A DNA stretch of 6,034 bases from JAQIBY01 sp051747965. GTDB taxonomy: Bacteria > Bacteroidota > Bacteroidia > Bacteroidales > ML635J-15. The notes under the pieces are model-generated. The model was not told the origin of the DNA. It saw only the letters and a list, made by a program, of their open reading frames with translations, and made no database searches. Shown here one piece after another: positions 1 to 5,925 of the stretch. The stretch's first letter is position 1; each line of letters starts with the position of its first letter. The position numbers and the translations under genes are program-made. The stretch lies in assembly GCA_051747965.1 (NCBI GenBank), contig JBNJGS010000099.1:1-6034 (forward strand), written 5' to 3'.

Positions 1-5
1 AATTT

Positions 6-1223
6 CTAGGTTGTATAAACAGAATTAAACAACACATAATCGGTTGAGAGGTCTGTACCCCAGCCTTTGGCTGCGGCTTTGCCCTGATGCAGGTCCATTT
101 TAATGTGCAGATGGGATTCACGGAGGAGCTTTTTCATCAGATTTCTGTCAAACTTCTGCGGAATTCCCTGTTCAATCACCTTCACAATTTTCTCGTCGCT
201 GCCAAGGTAAAGATCCACTTTGTTATAATCGAAAGGAATGCCTGCATTTCCTGCAGCCCCGATGATACGTCCCCAGTTCGGATCACGCCCAAACATGGCG
301 GCCTTCACAAGCGTTGAATCTGAAATTTCACGAATCAGGGTTCTGGCTTCCTCTACTTTGGAAGCATTCACGACTTCATATTCAATGAATTTTGAAGCAC
401 CCTCACCATCGGAAACAATTTGTTTGGCAAGGTGAATCATCATTTCCTCAAGTTTATTTTTAAACGCAGTGTAGCCGGCATCTTTTTTTGTTTTAAGCAT
501 GTCGTTCTTTGCTTTGCCATTGGCCAAAATCAGTACCATATCGTTGGTAGAAGTATCTCCATCAACGGTAATCATATTGAAAGATTTGTCGGCTGCTTCT
601 TTTAGCGTTGTTTGCAGCAATTCGGGCTCAATGGCCACGTCGGTTACAATGAATGCCAGCATGGTTGCCATATTGGGATGTATCATTCCTGAACCCTTGG
701 CGATTCCACCCATATTGACTTCATATCCATCCAGACCAAACTCAACAAAACCCTCTTTGGCATAGGTATCGGTTGTAAGAATGGCATTGGCGGTGAATGA
801 ACCGGCATTGGATTTGGTGGTGAGCTTACTCACATTTTTACGGATACCCTTAACAATTTCCTCTGTTGGAAATGGTTCTCCAATCAGACCTGTGGAAGAT
901 ACCAGTATAAGTTCTTTATCAATATTCAGCTCCTCAGCCATTGTTTCGGCCATGGCTTCTGCTCCCGCCATGCCTTGTTCTCCGGTTGCAGCGTTGGCAT
1001 TCCCGGCATTGATAACAATGCCCTGAGCCTTGCCGTCTGCAATATGTTTTTTGGTAAGGATTACCGGGGCGGCCTGTACTTTATTCTGAGTAAACACACC
1101 TGCAGCGCTTGCAGGCACATCTGAATATATCATAGCCAGGTCGCGACGCAAGGATTTGATCCCTGTATGTGCACCCCAGCATTTTATTCCTCTTACATTG
1201 GTTAAATTCTTAATCATTTCCAT
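6..1223 (-). CDS. argJ: Glutamate N-acetyltransferase ArgJ (ornithine acetyltransferase precursor)
   Basis: Transfers the acetyl group of N-acetylornithine to glutamate, giving ornithine and N-acetylglutamate; this is the recycling step of cyclic arginine biosynthesis in the cytoplasm. The 405-residue protein has the normal family length. Family members cut themselves before a Thr that becomes the nucleophile; here the site is A186-T187 in GMIHPNMATML, so the alpha chain would be 1-186 and the beta chain 187-405. The oxyanion-hole pair T111-G112 lies in SSTGLIG. The C-terminus (GWGTDLSTDYV, then NSVYTT at the very end) matches the family's closing substrate-binding tail. It is the last visible gene of the arg operon, 55 bp after argC. 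That gap is AT-rich and shows no promoter I can defend. The start is M1 or M3 (ATGs at 1223 and 1217), and neither has a Shine-Dalgarno sequence. Sequence alone does not show whether it can also use acetyl-CoA (bifunctional type). Identification is firm. Confidence 0.97.
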   Translation of the reverse strand: MEMIKNLTNVRGIKCWGAHTGIKSLRRDLAMIYSDVPASAAGVFTQNKVQAAPVILTKKHIADGKAQGIVINAGNANAATGEQGMAGAEAMAETMAEELNIDKELILVSSTGLIGEPFPTEEIVKGIRKNVSKLTTKSNAGSFTANAILTTDTYAKEGFVEFGLDGYEVNMGGIAKGSGMIHPNMATMLAFIVTDVAIEPELLQTTLKEAADKSFNMITVDGDTSTNDMVLILANGKAKNDMLKTKKDAGYTAFKNKLEEMMIHLAKQIVSDGEGASKFIEYEVVNASKVEEARTLIREISDSTLVKAAMFGRDPNWGRIIGAAGNAGIPFDYNKVDLYLGSDEKIVKVIEQGIPQKFDRNLMKKLLRESHLHIKMDLHQGKAAAKGWGTDLSTDYVLFNSVYTT

Positions 1224-1278
1224 AGTTTTGTTATTTCAGTTTTATAGATTTCTACTTATGAATACTTAACATTTCGAT

Positions 1279-2316
1279 TTATGGTTGCACCGGAACCAAA
1301 TTCAGGCCGGCACGTTCTTCAAAACCGAACATCAGATTCATATTATGCACGGCCTGTCCGGCTGCACCTTTCACCAGATTGTCAATTGTGGTAACGATAA
1401 TTATCATCCCTGTACGCTTATCATAGGTAGCATATATATCACAATAATTGCTCCCCCGCACATCCTTGGTGGCCGGTAGTTGATCCCGCATTCGAATGAA
1501 GGGAGCATTTTTGTAAAACTGTTTGTAAATGCCATTGAGTTGTTCGTCTGTCACTTCTTTTACCGGTTTTGCATAAATTGTGGATAGTATTCCACGGTCG
1601 ATGGGCAAGAGGTGAGGTGTAAATTGAACGCTTATCTCCTTATCTGCCACTTTGCCCAGTATTTCCTGTATTTCAATGGTATGCCTGTGTTTTTTAAGAC
1701 CATAAGCTTTAAAATTATCGTTGACACCGGAATACAAATTCACAGGTTTCGATTTAATGCCCGCCCCGGTTACCCCGGTTTTTGCATCAACAATTAAGGG
1801 ATTTGCTTCAATGTATTTTCCGGCTATCAAAGGAGCAGCACCAAGAATGGCTCCTGTAGGGAAGCATCCCGGGTTTGCAACCAGATTACTTTGTTTTATT
1901 TGTTCTGAAAACAACTCAGGCAAGCCAAAACCGGCCATTGAGAATCCTTCCCTGAAGGTATGTGTTTTCTGATACCATTCTTCATAAACCTCGGGTGTCT
2001 GCAGACGGAAATCTCCGGACAGATCCACAATTTTAAAGGGCTTGTTTTGGAATTTTTTCACAAAATCCATTGAAACGCCATGCGGTAGTGCAAGAAACAC
2101 CAGATCTGCGTTGGCATCATCAATATCAGCAACTGAATGCAGCTTATAATCAGCAATGCCGTGTAAGAACGGATGTACATCGGTGATATTTTTTCCGGCA
2201 TAACTTTCAGAAGTAATCATGGTAATTTCTACCTGTGGATGGTTTACCAATATCCTGACTAATTCTGAGCCTGTATAGCCGGTAGCTCCTATAATGGCAA
2301 CTTTCTTTTTAATCAT
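1279..2316 (-). CDS. argC: N-acetyl-gamma-glutamyl-phosphate reductase ArgC
   Basis: Reduces N-acetylglutamyl 5-phosphate with NADPH to N-acetylglutamate semialdehyde, the third step of arginine biosynthesis. The 345-residue protein opens with the Rossmann dinucleotide-binding loop GATGYTGSELVRIL (residues 10-23). The catalytic cysteine is C151 in VANPGCFPTGAILG, the family signature. The catalytic histidine should be in KHRHTIEI (H210/H212, more likely H212), and PHLLPIDRGIL at 234-244 is another conserved block. The C-terminal GAAGQAVHNMNLMFG (318-332) closes the dimerisation/catalytic domain as in other ArgC proteins. The ATG at 2316 overlaps the last 8 bp of argD (the start and the argD TAA lie in ATGATTAA), which suggests translational coupling. 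The start is well supported because the Rossmann strand begins at residue 5. No damage or insertion is visible. Confidence 0.97.
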   Translation of the reverse strand: MIKKKVAIIGATGYTGSELVRILVNHPQVEITMITSESYAGKNITDVHPFLHGIADYKLHSVADIDDANADLVFLALPHGVSMDFVKKFQNKPFKIVDLSGDFRLQTPEVYEEWYQKTHTFREGFSMAGFGLPELFSEQIKQSNLVANPGCFPTGAILGAAPLIAGKYIEANPLIVDAKTGVTGAGIKSKPVNLYSGVNDNFKAYGLKKHRHTIEIQEILGKVADKEISVQFTPHLLPIDRGILSTIYAKPVKEVTDEQLNGIYKQFYKNAPFIRMRDQLPATKDVRGSNYCDIYATYDKRTGMIIIVTTIDNLVKGAAGQAVHNMNLMFGFEERAGLNLVPVQP

Positions 2317-3502
2317 GATTCATTTCTTTTAATGATTGTTTAATTACTTCAACAACGCTTTCCAATTCATCATAGGAAATAACAAGCGGAGGGACGAGCC
2401 TCAAAACATTTCCCGCAGTAGCATTGGCCAGAACTCCATGCTCCAGCATTTTCTGAACAAGCGGTTTTGTTTCAAAATCAAACTCAATTCCTATCATCAG
2501 GCCTTTTCCGCGAATCTCATTGATCCTGTTTTCATTCAATGCCTGTATTTTCTCCGTTAGCCATTGACCCTTTTCATGAGATTTTCGCACAAGTTCTTCT
2601 TGTTCAACAGCTTTCAATGTTGCCAATGCGGCGGCTGTGGATAGCGGATTACCGCCAAAGGTGGTTCCATGATCGCCAAAATCAATGGCATCGCTCACTT
2701 TTTGGCTGGAGAGTATAGCTCCTACAGGCACACCGCCACCCAAGCCTTTGGCCAGGGTCATAATATCGGGTTTCACGCTGTAATGCTCCCAGGCAAACAT
2801 TTTTCCTGTACGGGCAATGCCGCATTGTATCTCATCAAAAATGAGCACAATGTCATTTTGATCACAAAATTCACGCACGGATTGCAAAAACTCAGGATCA
2901 GCAAGATTGATACCGCCTTCTCCCTGTATGGGTTCAATAATAACGGCTGCGGTTTGGTTCGAAGCTGTTTCCCGCAATTTTTTCATATCGCCGGCAGGTA
3001 TCTGATGAAAACCGGGCGGAATGGGCTCAAATCCTTTTTGCATCTGCGGCTTACCGGTAGCTATGGTAGCAAGAGTTCTGCCATGAAAGGAACCTTCGAA
3101 GGAAATCACTTCCCCTCCCCGTCCTTTACTGTGGGCATATTTTCGGGCGATTTTGATGGCTCCCTCAACCGATTCAGCTCCACTGTTGGAGAAAAAAACA
3201 CGCTCAAGACCGGAAAGGGTAGTAAGCTTTTCCGATAACTCAACCTGTGGTACACTCAGATAAAAGTTGGAAATATGTATCAGCCGGGCGGCCTGCTCCT
3301 GAATTGCTTTGACCAGGGCGGGGTGATTGTGTCCTAAAAGGTTGACGGCAATTCCGCCCAGGGCATCGATGTATTTGTTGCCTTCCACATCCCATACAAT
3401 AGCTCCTTCGCCTCGTTCAAGTGTAATTGGATATCTTTTGAAGGTTTGTAAATAATGTTTTTGATCAAGATCATGATAATATTGATTTGTCTTGCTTGTC
3501 AT
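2309..3502 (-). CDS. argD: Acetylornithine aminotransferase ArgD (class III PLP aminotransferase)
   Basis: Transfers an amino group from glutamate to N-acetylglutamate semialdehyde, making N-acetylornithine. The 397 residues have the fold-type I class III aminotransferase layout. NSGAE (106-110) binds the cofactor phosphate, SFHGRT (138-143) provides the aromatic stacking region, IFDEIQCG (221-228) carries the Asp (D223) that pairs with the pyridine nitrogen, and K252 in LAKGLGGGVPVGA is the Schiff-base lysine. TTFGGNP (280-286) completes the site from the neighbouring subunit. By sequence alone the family overlaps with ornithine and succinylornithine aminotransferases. Its position between argB and argC, in an operon that also has argJ, is the main reason to assign the acetylornithine reaction. 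It starts 9 bp after the argB stop and ends inside the argC start. No Shine-Dalgarno sequence is seen. Confidence 0.95.
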   Translation of the reverse strand: MTSKTNQYYHDLDQKHYLQTFKRYPITLERGEGAIVWDVEGNKYIDALGGIAVNLLGHNHPALVKAIQEQAARLIHISNFYLSVPQVELSEKLTTLSGLERVFFSNSGAESVEGAIKIARKYAHSKGRGGEVISFEGSFHGRTLATIATGKPQMQKGFEPIPPGFHQIPAGDMKKLRETASNQTAAVIIEPIQGEGGINLADPEFLQSVREFCDQNDIVLIFDEIQCGIARTGKMFAWEHYSVKPDIMTLAKGLGGGVPVGAILSSQKVSDAIDFGDHGTTFGGNPLSTAAALATLKAVEQEELVRKSHEKGQWLTEKIQALNENRINEIRGKGLMIGIEFDFETKPLVQKMLEHGVLANATAGNVLRLVPPLVISYDELESVVEVIKQSLKEMNHD

Positions 3503-3511
3503 GGTAATCGT

Positions 3512-4390
3512 TTATTTTTTTATGTTAGTACCTATCTTTATTTGTCCTGTAATCTTTTGAATTTGTCCGGGTTTGGTGCCGTTGATGATACGGGCTTTTT
3601 TTGCTCCATTATTCAATGCAATTTCACAGGATTGGATTTTTGGGATCATACCTCCCTGAATGGTTCCATCCTCAACAAGCATCTTAAGCTGTTCCAGTTG
3701 AATTTCACTTATGAGGGTAGAAGGATCGTCCTTGTCTTTCATCAATCCATCCACGTCAGTCAATACGACATACTCATCAACGCCTAAAGCTCCTGCCAGA
3801 TGTCCGGCAAACATATCTCCGTTAATGTTATACCCAAGGCCTGATTCGTCTGCTGCTGTACATGAAATAACAGGGATGAAATCGTTTTTCAGCAATAAGT
3901 GAATCAAGTGCGGATTAACCTGAGCCACATCACCCACCTGCCCCAGATCAATGGTTTTTGTTTTCCCGTCAAGTAAAGTTTTGTGTCGTCGCCTGGAGGC
4001 AATTATGGTTTTACCGTCCTGTCCGGACAGACCAACCGCTTTATGCCCCAAACCATTGAGCAGACTCACCAGATTGCTGTTCACTTTGCCTTTCAGTGTC
4101 ATTTCCACATATTCAAAAGCCTTCGGGGTAGTTTTTCGCTGCCCGTCGACAAATTCAGATTGTATTTTCGCTTCTTTAAGTGCCTGTTTAATAAAAGGTC
4201 CGCCACCATGCACAATGACAACATCAATATGTTGTGATTTCAGCTTACCGATATTTTCCAATACGGATTTTTTAAGGCGATCATCACTCATCGCGTTACC
4301 GCCGTACTTAAATAAAAACGCAGGTTTTGACTCAAAATCTCCGGGTTCCATACAAGGCTTTTTTAATTGACAAATCAGTTTTACTTTCAC
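3512..4390 (-). CDS. argB: Acetylglutamate kinase ArgB
   Basis: Phosphorylates N-acetylglutamate with ATP, the second step of arginine synthesis and often the feedback-controlled one. It belongs to the amino-acid-kinase fold. Numbered from the GTG start (292 aa), the ATP-site lysine is K28 in FKYGGNAM and the glycine loop is HGGGP (61-65). The substrate-binding Arg is R85 in DGQRKTTP, YNINGD (187-192) matches the NINAD block, TDVDGL is at 211-216, and K251 in GGMIPK is the catalytic lysine. The start is uncertain: a GTG at 4390 gives 25 residues before the first strand, while an ATG at 4351 (residue 14, MEPGDFESKP) gives a shorter head. The ATG is at least as plausible, and neither has a clear ribosome-binding site. 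The C-terminal stretch after RIINGT is shorter than in arginine-inhibited kinases such as that of Thermotoga. It is the first gene of the operon and is divergent from fic. Confidence 0.95.
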   Translation of the reverse strand: MKVKLICQLKKPCMEPGDFESKPAFLFKYGGNAMSDDRLKKSVLENIGKLKSQHIDVVIVHGGGPFIKQALKEAKIQSEFVDGQRKTTPKAFEYVEMTLKGKVNSNLVSLLNGLGHKAVGLSGQDGKTIIASRRRHKTLLDGKTKTIDLGQVGDVAQVNPHLIHLLLKNDFIPVISCTAADESGLGYNINGDMFAGHLAGALGVDEYVVLTDVDGLMKDKDDPSTLISEIQLEQLKMLVEDGTIQGGMIPKIQSCEIALNNGAKKARIINGTKPGQIQKITGQIKIGTNIKK

Positions 4391-4511
4391 TAGAAAACAA
4401 GCATACCCTTGTCATATTGGATAAAACTTCATTGTTATGATTTCTGATTTCTGCATCATACACTTATCAAACCACTGAGGCTGCTACATTGTTTAAAAAA
4501 TCCTGCATACC
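4391..4511. promoter_or_regulatory. argB-proximal half of the divergent intergenic region
   Basis: This stretch must hold the promoter of the arg operon if argB is the first gene, as the divergent fic gene implies. I see no convincing -33/-7 pair on the minus strand. The only ordered element is an inverted repeat, TATGAT (4436-4441) and ATCATA (4455-4460), around a 13-bp spacer made largely of the repeated word GATTTCT. It could be a regulator site for argB, but short AT-rich dyads are common by chance and it does not clearly match the arginine-repressor consensus known from enterobacteria. Confidence 0.3.
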
Positions 4512-4603
4512 CTCTGTAAAGAAATTCGAAAAATCTTTGCATTGCCCACTTGCTTTGTAAAGAAAATGGCAAATTTTTATCATAAGAAGCTGGCTTTGTA
4601 AAG

Positions 4604-4611
4604 TATATTTG
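4604..4611 (+). promoter_or_regulatory. Candidate Bacteroidota-type -7 element for fic
   Basis: TATATTTG fits the TAnnTTTG -7 consensus known for the primary sigma factor of Bacteroidota. It lies 55 bp before the fic ATG and between two array half-sites. It would put the transcript start near 4617-4620. No good TTTG-type -33 element is seen about 19-21 bp upstream, so the call rests on a single short motif. Confidence 0.35.
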
Positions 4612-4650
4612 GTTTTCTTTACAATAGAAACGTTCTTTGTAAAGAAAACC
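4611..4650. promoter_or_regulatory. Perfect 14-bp inverted repeat, the strongest dyad of the array
   Basis: GGTTTTCTTTACAA at 4611-4624 is the exact reverse complement of TTGTAAAGAAAACC at 4637-4650, separated by 12 bp. It joins the best inverted half-site of unit 3 to the direct half-site of unit 4 and extends beyond the core word on both sides. As DNA it looks like the highest-affinity operator. If transcribed it could also form a stem-loop just ahead of the fic start codon. It begins at the final G of the candidate -7 element, so a bound protein would be expected to block transcription. Confidence 0.65.
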
Positions 4651-4666
4651 AGAAATTCTTAACATA

Positions 4667-5260
4667 ATGAATCATCAATATGCTCATGGCTTAGACTCCT
4701 TTCCATTAAGCCAGGACATTGAGACAAAAAAAGTTTTAAGGAGCCTGCCTGCGGCTCATGCAGCCTTAGCTGAACTAAAAGGGATTGCCTCCGGAATACC
4801 CAATCAGCACTTTTTGATAAATACACTTGGTTTACAGGAAGCAAAAGACAGTTCTGCCATTGAAAACATCATAACTACGCATGATGATTTGTTTAAATCG
4901 GAATTAAATCTGGATTCTTTCACTTCCATTAATGCCAAAGAAGTTCGCAATTACGTTGCCGCAATGAAAAAAGGGTTTGATTTGGTTAGGGAAAATGGAT
5001 TCATCACAAAAAACATCATTTTACAGATACAGCAGGAGTTGGAGGGCAACAAGGCCGGTTTCAGAAAGCTTCCCGGGACACAACTAAAGAACACCGCTAC
5101 TGATGAAGTAGTATATACACCACCACAAGATCCCAGCGAAATTGAACAATTGATGGATAAGCTTGAGAAATTCATAAACAACAATGAAACTGAGGGATAT
5201 GACCCGCTTGTAAAAATGGCTGTTATACATTTTCAATTTGAAAGCATTCACTTTTTATGA
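4667..5260 (+). CDS. Fic protein, N-terminal fragment (inhibitory helix and start of the Fic core)
   Basis: As the sequence stands, translation from the ATG at 4667 gives 197 residues ending HFQFESIHFL. The product keeps the inhibitory helix (SSAIEN, 62-67), whose Glu66 in intact class II proteins blocks productive ATP binding. It also keeps the flap and the catalytic His195, but loses the DGNGRTGR loop that binds Mg2+ and the nucleotide phosphates. It should therefore be inactive as an AMP transferase. The ATG sits one base after the repeat array, so any transcript leader is short. No Shine-Dalgarno sequence is seen. Confidence 0.6.
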   Translation: MNHQYAHGLDSFPLSQDIETKKVLRSLPAAHAALAELKGIASGIPNQHFLINTLGLQEAKDSSAIENIITTHDDLFKSELNLDSFTSINAKEVRNYVAAMKKGFDLVRENGFITKNIILQIQQELEGNKAGFRKLPGTQLKNTATDEVVYTPPQDPSEIEQLMDKLEKFINNNETEGYDPLVKMAVIHFQFESIHFL

Positions 5261-5744
5261 TGGAAATGGAAGAACAGGCCGAATCATCAATGTATTATAC
5301 CTGATAAAGGAAAAACTACAACACCTTCCAATCTTATACCTAAGCAGTTACATCATCAACAATAAGCCGGATTACTATCGGCTTTTGCAAAATGTAAGAG
5401 AAACGGATGATTGGGAAGAGTGGCTCATTTTCATGATAAAAGGTATAGAAACAACATCCAAAGCAACCATTGATCTCATTCAAAATATATCGGATCTCAT
5501 GTTGGAATTTAAACATAAGATACGCGATAATTACAAATTTTACAGTCAGGATTTATTAAACAATTTATTCAAACACCCGTACACGAAAATTGAATTTGTC
5601 GTCAATGATCTGGGTGTTTCCAGAATTACAGCAGCTAATTATTTAAACACCTTAGCTAAAGACGGTATACTCACCAAAAAAAAGCTGGGTACCGGAAATT
5701 ACTACATCAATGAAAAGCTCTTTAACCTATTAACCAACAGGTAA
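5238..5744 (+). CDS. Fic protein, C-terminal fragment (GNGR loop, helical linker, winged helix)
   Basis: This is the downstream open frame, in +1 relation to the N-terminal fragment. It carries FYDGNGRTGR, the helices typical of the Fic core end (LYLSSYII, YYRLLQNV, WEEWLIFM), a linker helix and a winged-helix domain. The recognition region of that domain is DLGVSRITAANYLNTLAKDG, followed by the wing KKKLGTGNYYI. The nominal start is a TTG at 5238, which lies inside the upstream frame and has no support of its own. The first in-frame ATG is at 5433 and would give a product of about 103 residues, mainly linker plus winged helix. Whether any of it is made separately cannot be told from sequence; most likely it is the broken-off part of one gene. 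Confidence 0.5.
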   Translation: MKAFTFYDGNGRTGRIINVLYLIKEKLQHLPILYLSSYIINNKPDYYRLLQNVRETDDWEEWLIFMIKGIETTSKATIDLIQNISDLMLEFKHKIRDNYKFYSQDLLNNLFKHPYTKIEFVVNDLGVSRITAANYLNTLAKDGILTKKKLGTGNYYINEKLFNLLTNR

Positions 5745-5925
5745 GCGCACAAATTCATTTATTCACATCATGCAATCATCCTGTTCAGGATTTAGCTCAT
5801 GACAGAATCTGGCCTTTTTACGGCATACCGCGTTTAGCATAGCAGAAACCACGCGCTATATCGCAATTAAATACAGACACACAGCACCTTCAGCCGATAA
5901 ATGCTCTTTGCTGTGCCGGCAGAAT
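5745..5925. other. Convergent intergenic spacer, no gene seen
   Basis: This lies between the fic stop and the stop of the minus-strand gene at the window edge. Two weak inverted repeats are visible. One is ATCCT/AGGAT around a 4-nt loop (5778-5791), followed by only TTTA. The other is CACAGCA (5880-5886) with TGCTGTG (5909-5915) around a 22-nt loop. Neither has a proper U-tract on either strand, so I do not call a terminator, although convergent genes would normally need one. No RNA gene or mobile-element end is recognisable. Confidence 0.4.

Larger units (their letters stand above)
4512..4665. repeat. Four 41-bp phased repeat units upstream of fic, with alternating half-sites
   Basis: CTTTGTAAAG occurs at 4553, 4594 and 4635, with a one-mismatch copy (CTCTGTAAAG) at 4512; all three steps are exactly 41 bp. 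When the units are stacked, a second conserved block appears at columns 22-31: 4533-4542, 4574-4583, 4615-4624 and 4656-4665. It is shaped like TTCTTtaCAT, a degenerate reverse complement of the first block. The array therefore holds eight half-sites of alternating orientation spaced about 20-21 bp, roughly two turns of B-DNA. The bases between the blocks are poorly conserved, which argues for protein-binding sites rather than a recent tandem duplication. The last block ends one base before the fic ATG. The likely ligand is the winged-helix domain of the adjacent Fic protein, as an autoregulator; this is inference. A role in arg control is possible because the region is shared. Confidence 0.8.
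4667..5744 (+). pseudogene. Class II Fic protein (AMP-transferase fold, winged-helix C-terminus), frameshifted in the catalytic motif
   Basis: Fic enzymes usually transfer AMP from ATP to a hydroxyl of a target protein. Adding two bases after position 5251 joins the two open frames into one 359-residue protein, close to the usual length of Fic proteins with this architecture. In that repaired form the layout is: an N-terminal Fic/DOC_N-type domain with the inhibitory helix motif SSAIEN (62-67), a flap region with VVYTPP, the Fic core HFQFESIHPFYDGNGRTGR ending at R206, the conserved YLSSYII and WEEWLIFM helices, and a winged helix at about 295-351. As given, the frame reads IHFL then TGA at 5258-5260, so His195 is kept and the Pro codon is broken. 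The other genes here have no frameshift, so this is either a true lesion or a local sequence error. The gene looks more AT-rich than the arg operon. The Fic identity is firm; pseudogene status is less so. Confidence 0.8.

Noticed and set aside
1224..1278. A separate promoter for argJ in the argC-argJ gap
   Set aside because: The gap is AT-rich but shows no TAnnTTTG element on the minus strand that I can defend; read-through from argC is simpler.
1515..1540. Words like TTTGTAAA inside argC that resemble the fic array motif
   Set aside because: They lack the flanking AAAG core and the regular spacing and fall in well-conserved coding sequence; chance matches in AT-rich codons.
2669..3238. A 189-codon plus-strand open frame opposite argD
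   Set aside because: It lies wholly antisense to a motif-complete argD and its translation shows no recognisable domain; it is a by-product of codon use in argD.
4512..4665. CRISPR array
   Set aside because: The repeated word is only about 10 bp, the units contain an internal inverted half-site, and the spaced segments are not unique spacers between long identical repeats.
4456..4844. Two short minus-strand open frames across the repeat array and the fic start
   Set aside because: They run through the operator-like array and antisense to fic, share no frame and have no family features.
5778..5791. Hairpin ATCCT/AGGAT as a bidirectional terminator
   Set aside because: The stem is only 5 bp and neither strand has a following U-tract, so it does not meet the usual picture of an intrinsic terminator.
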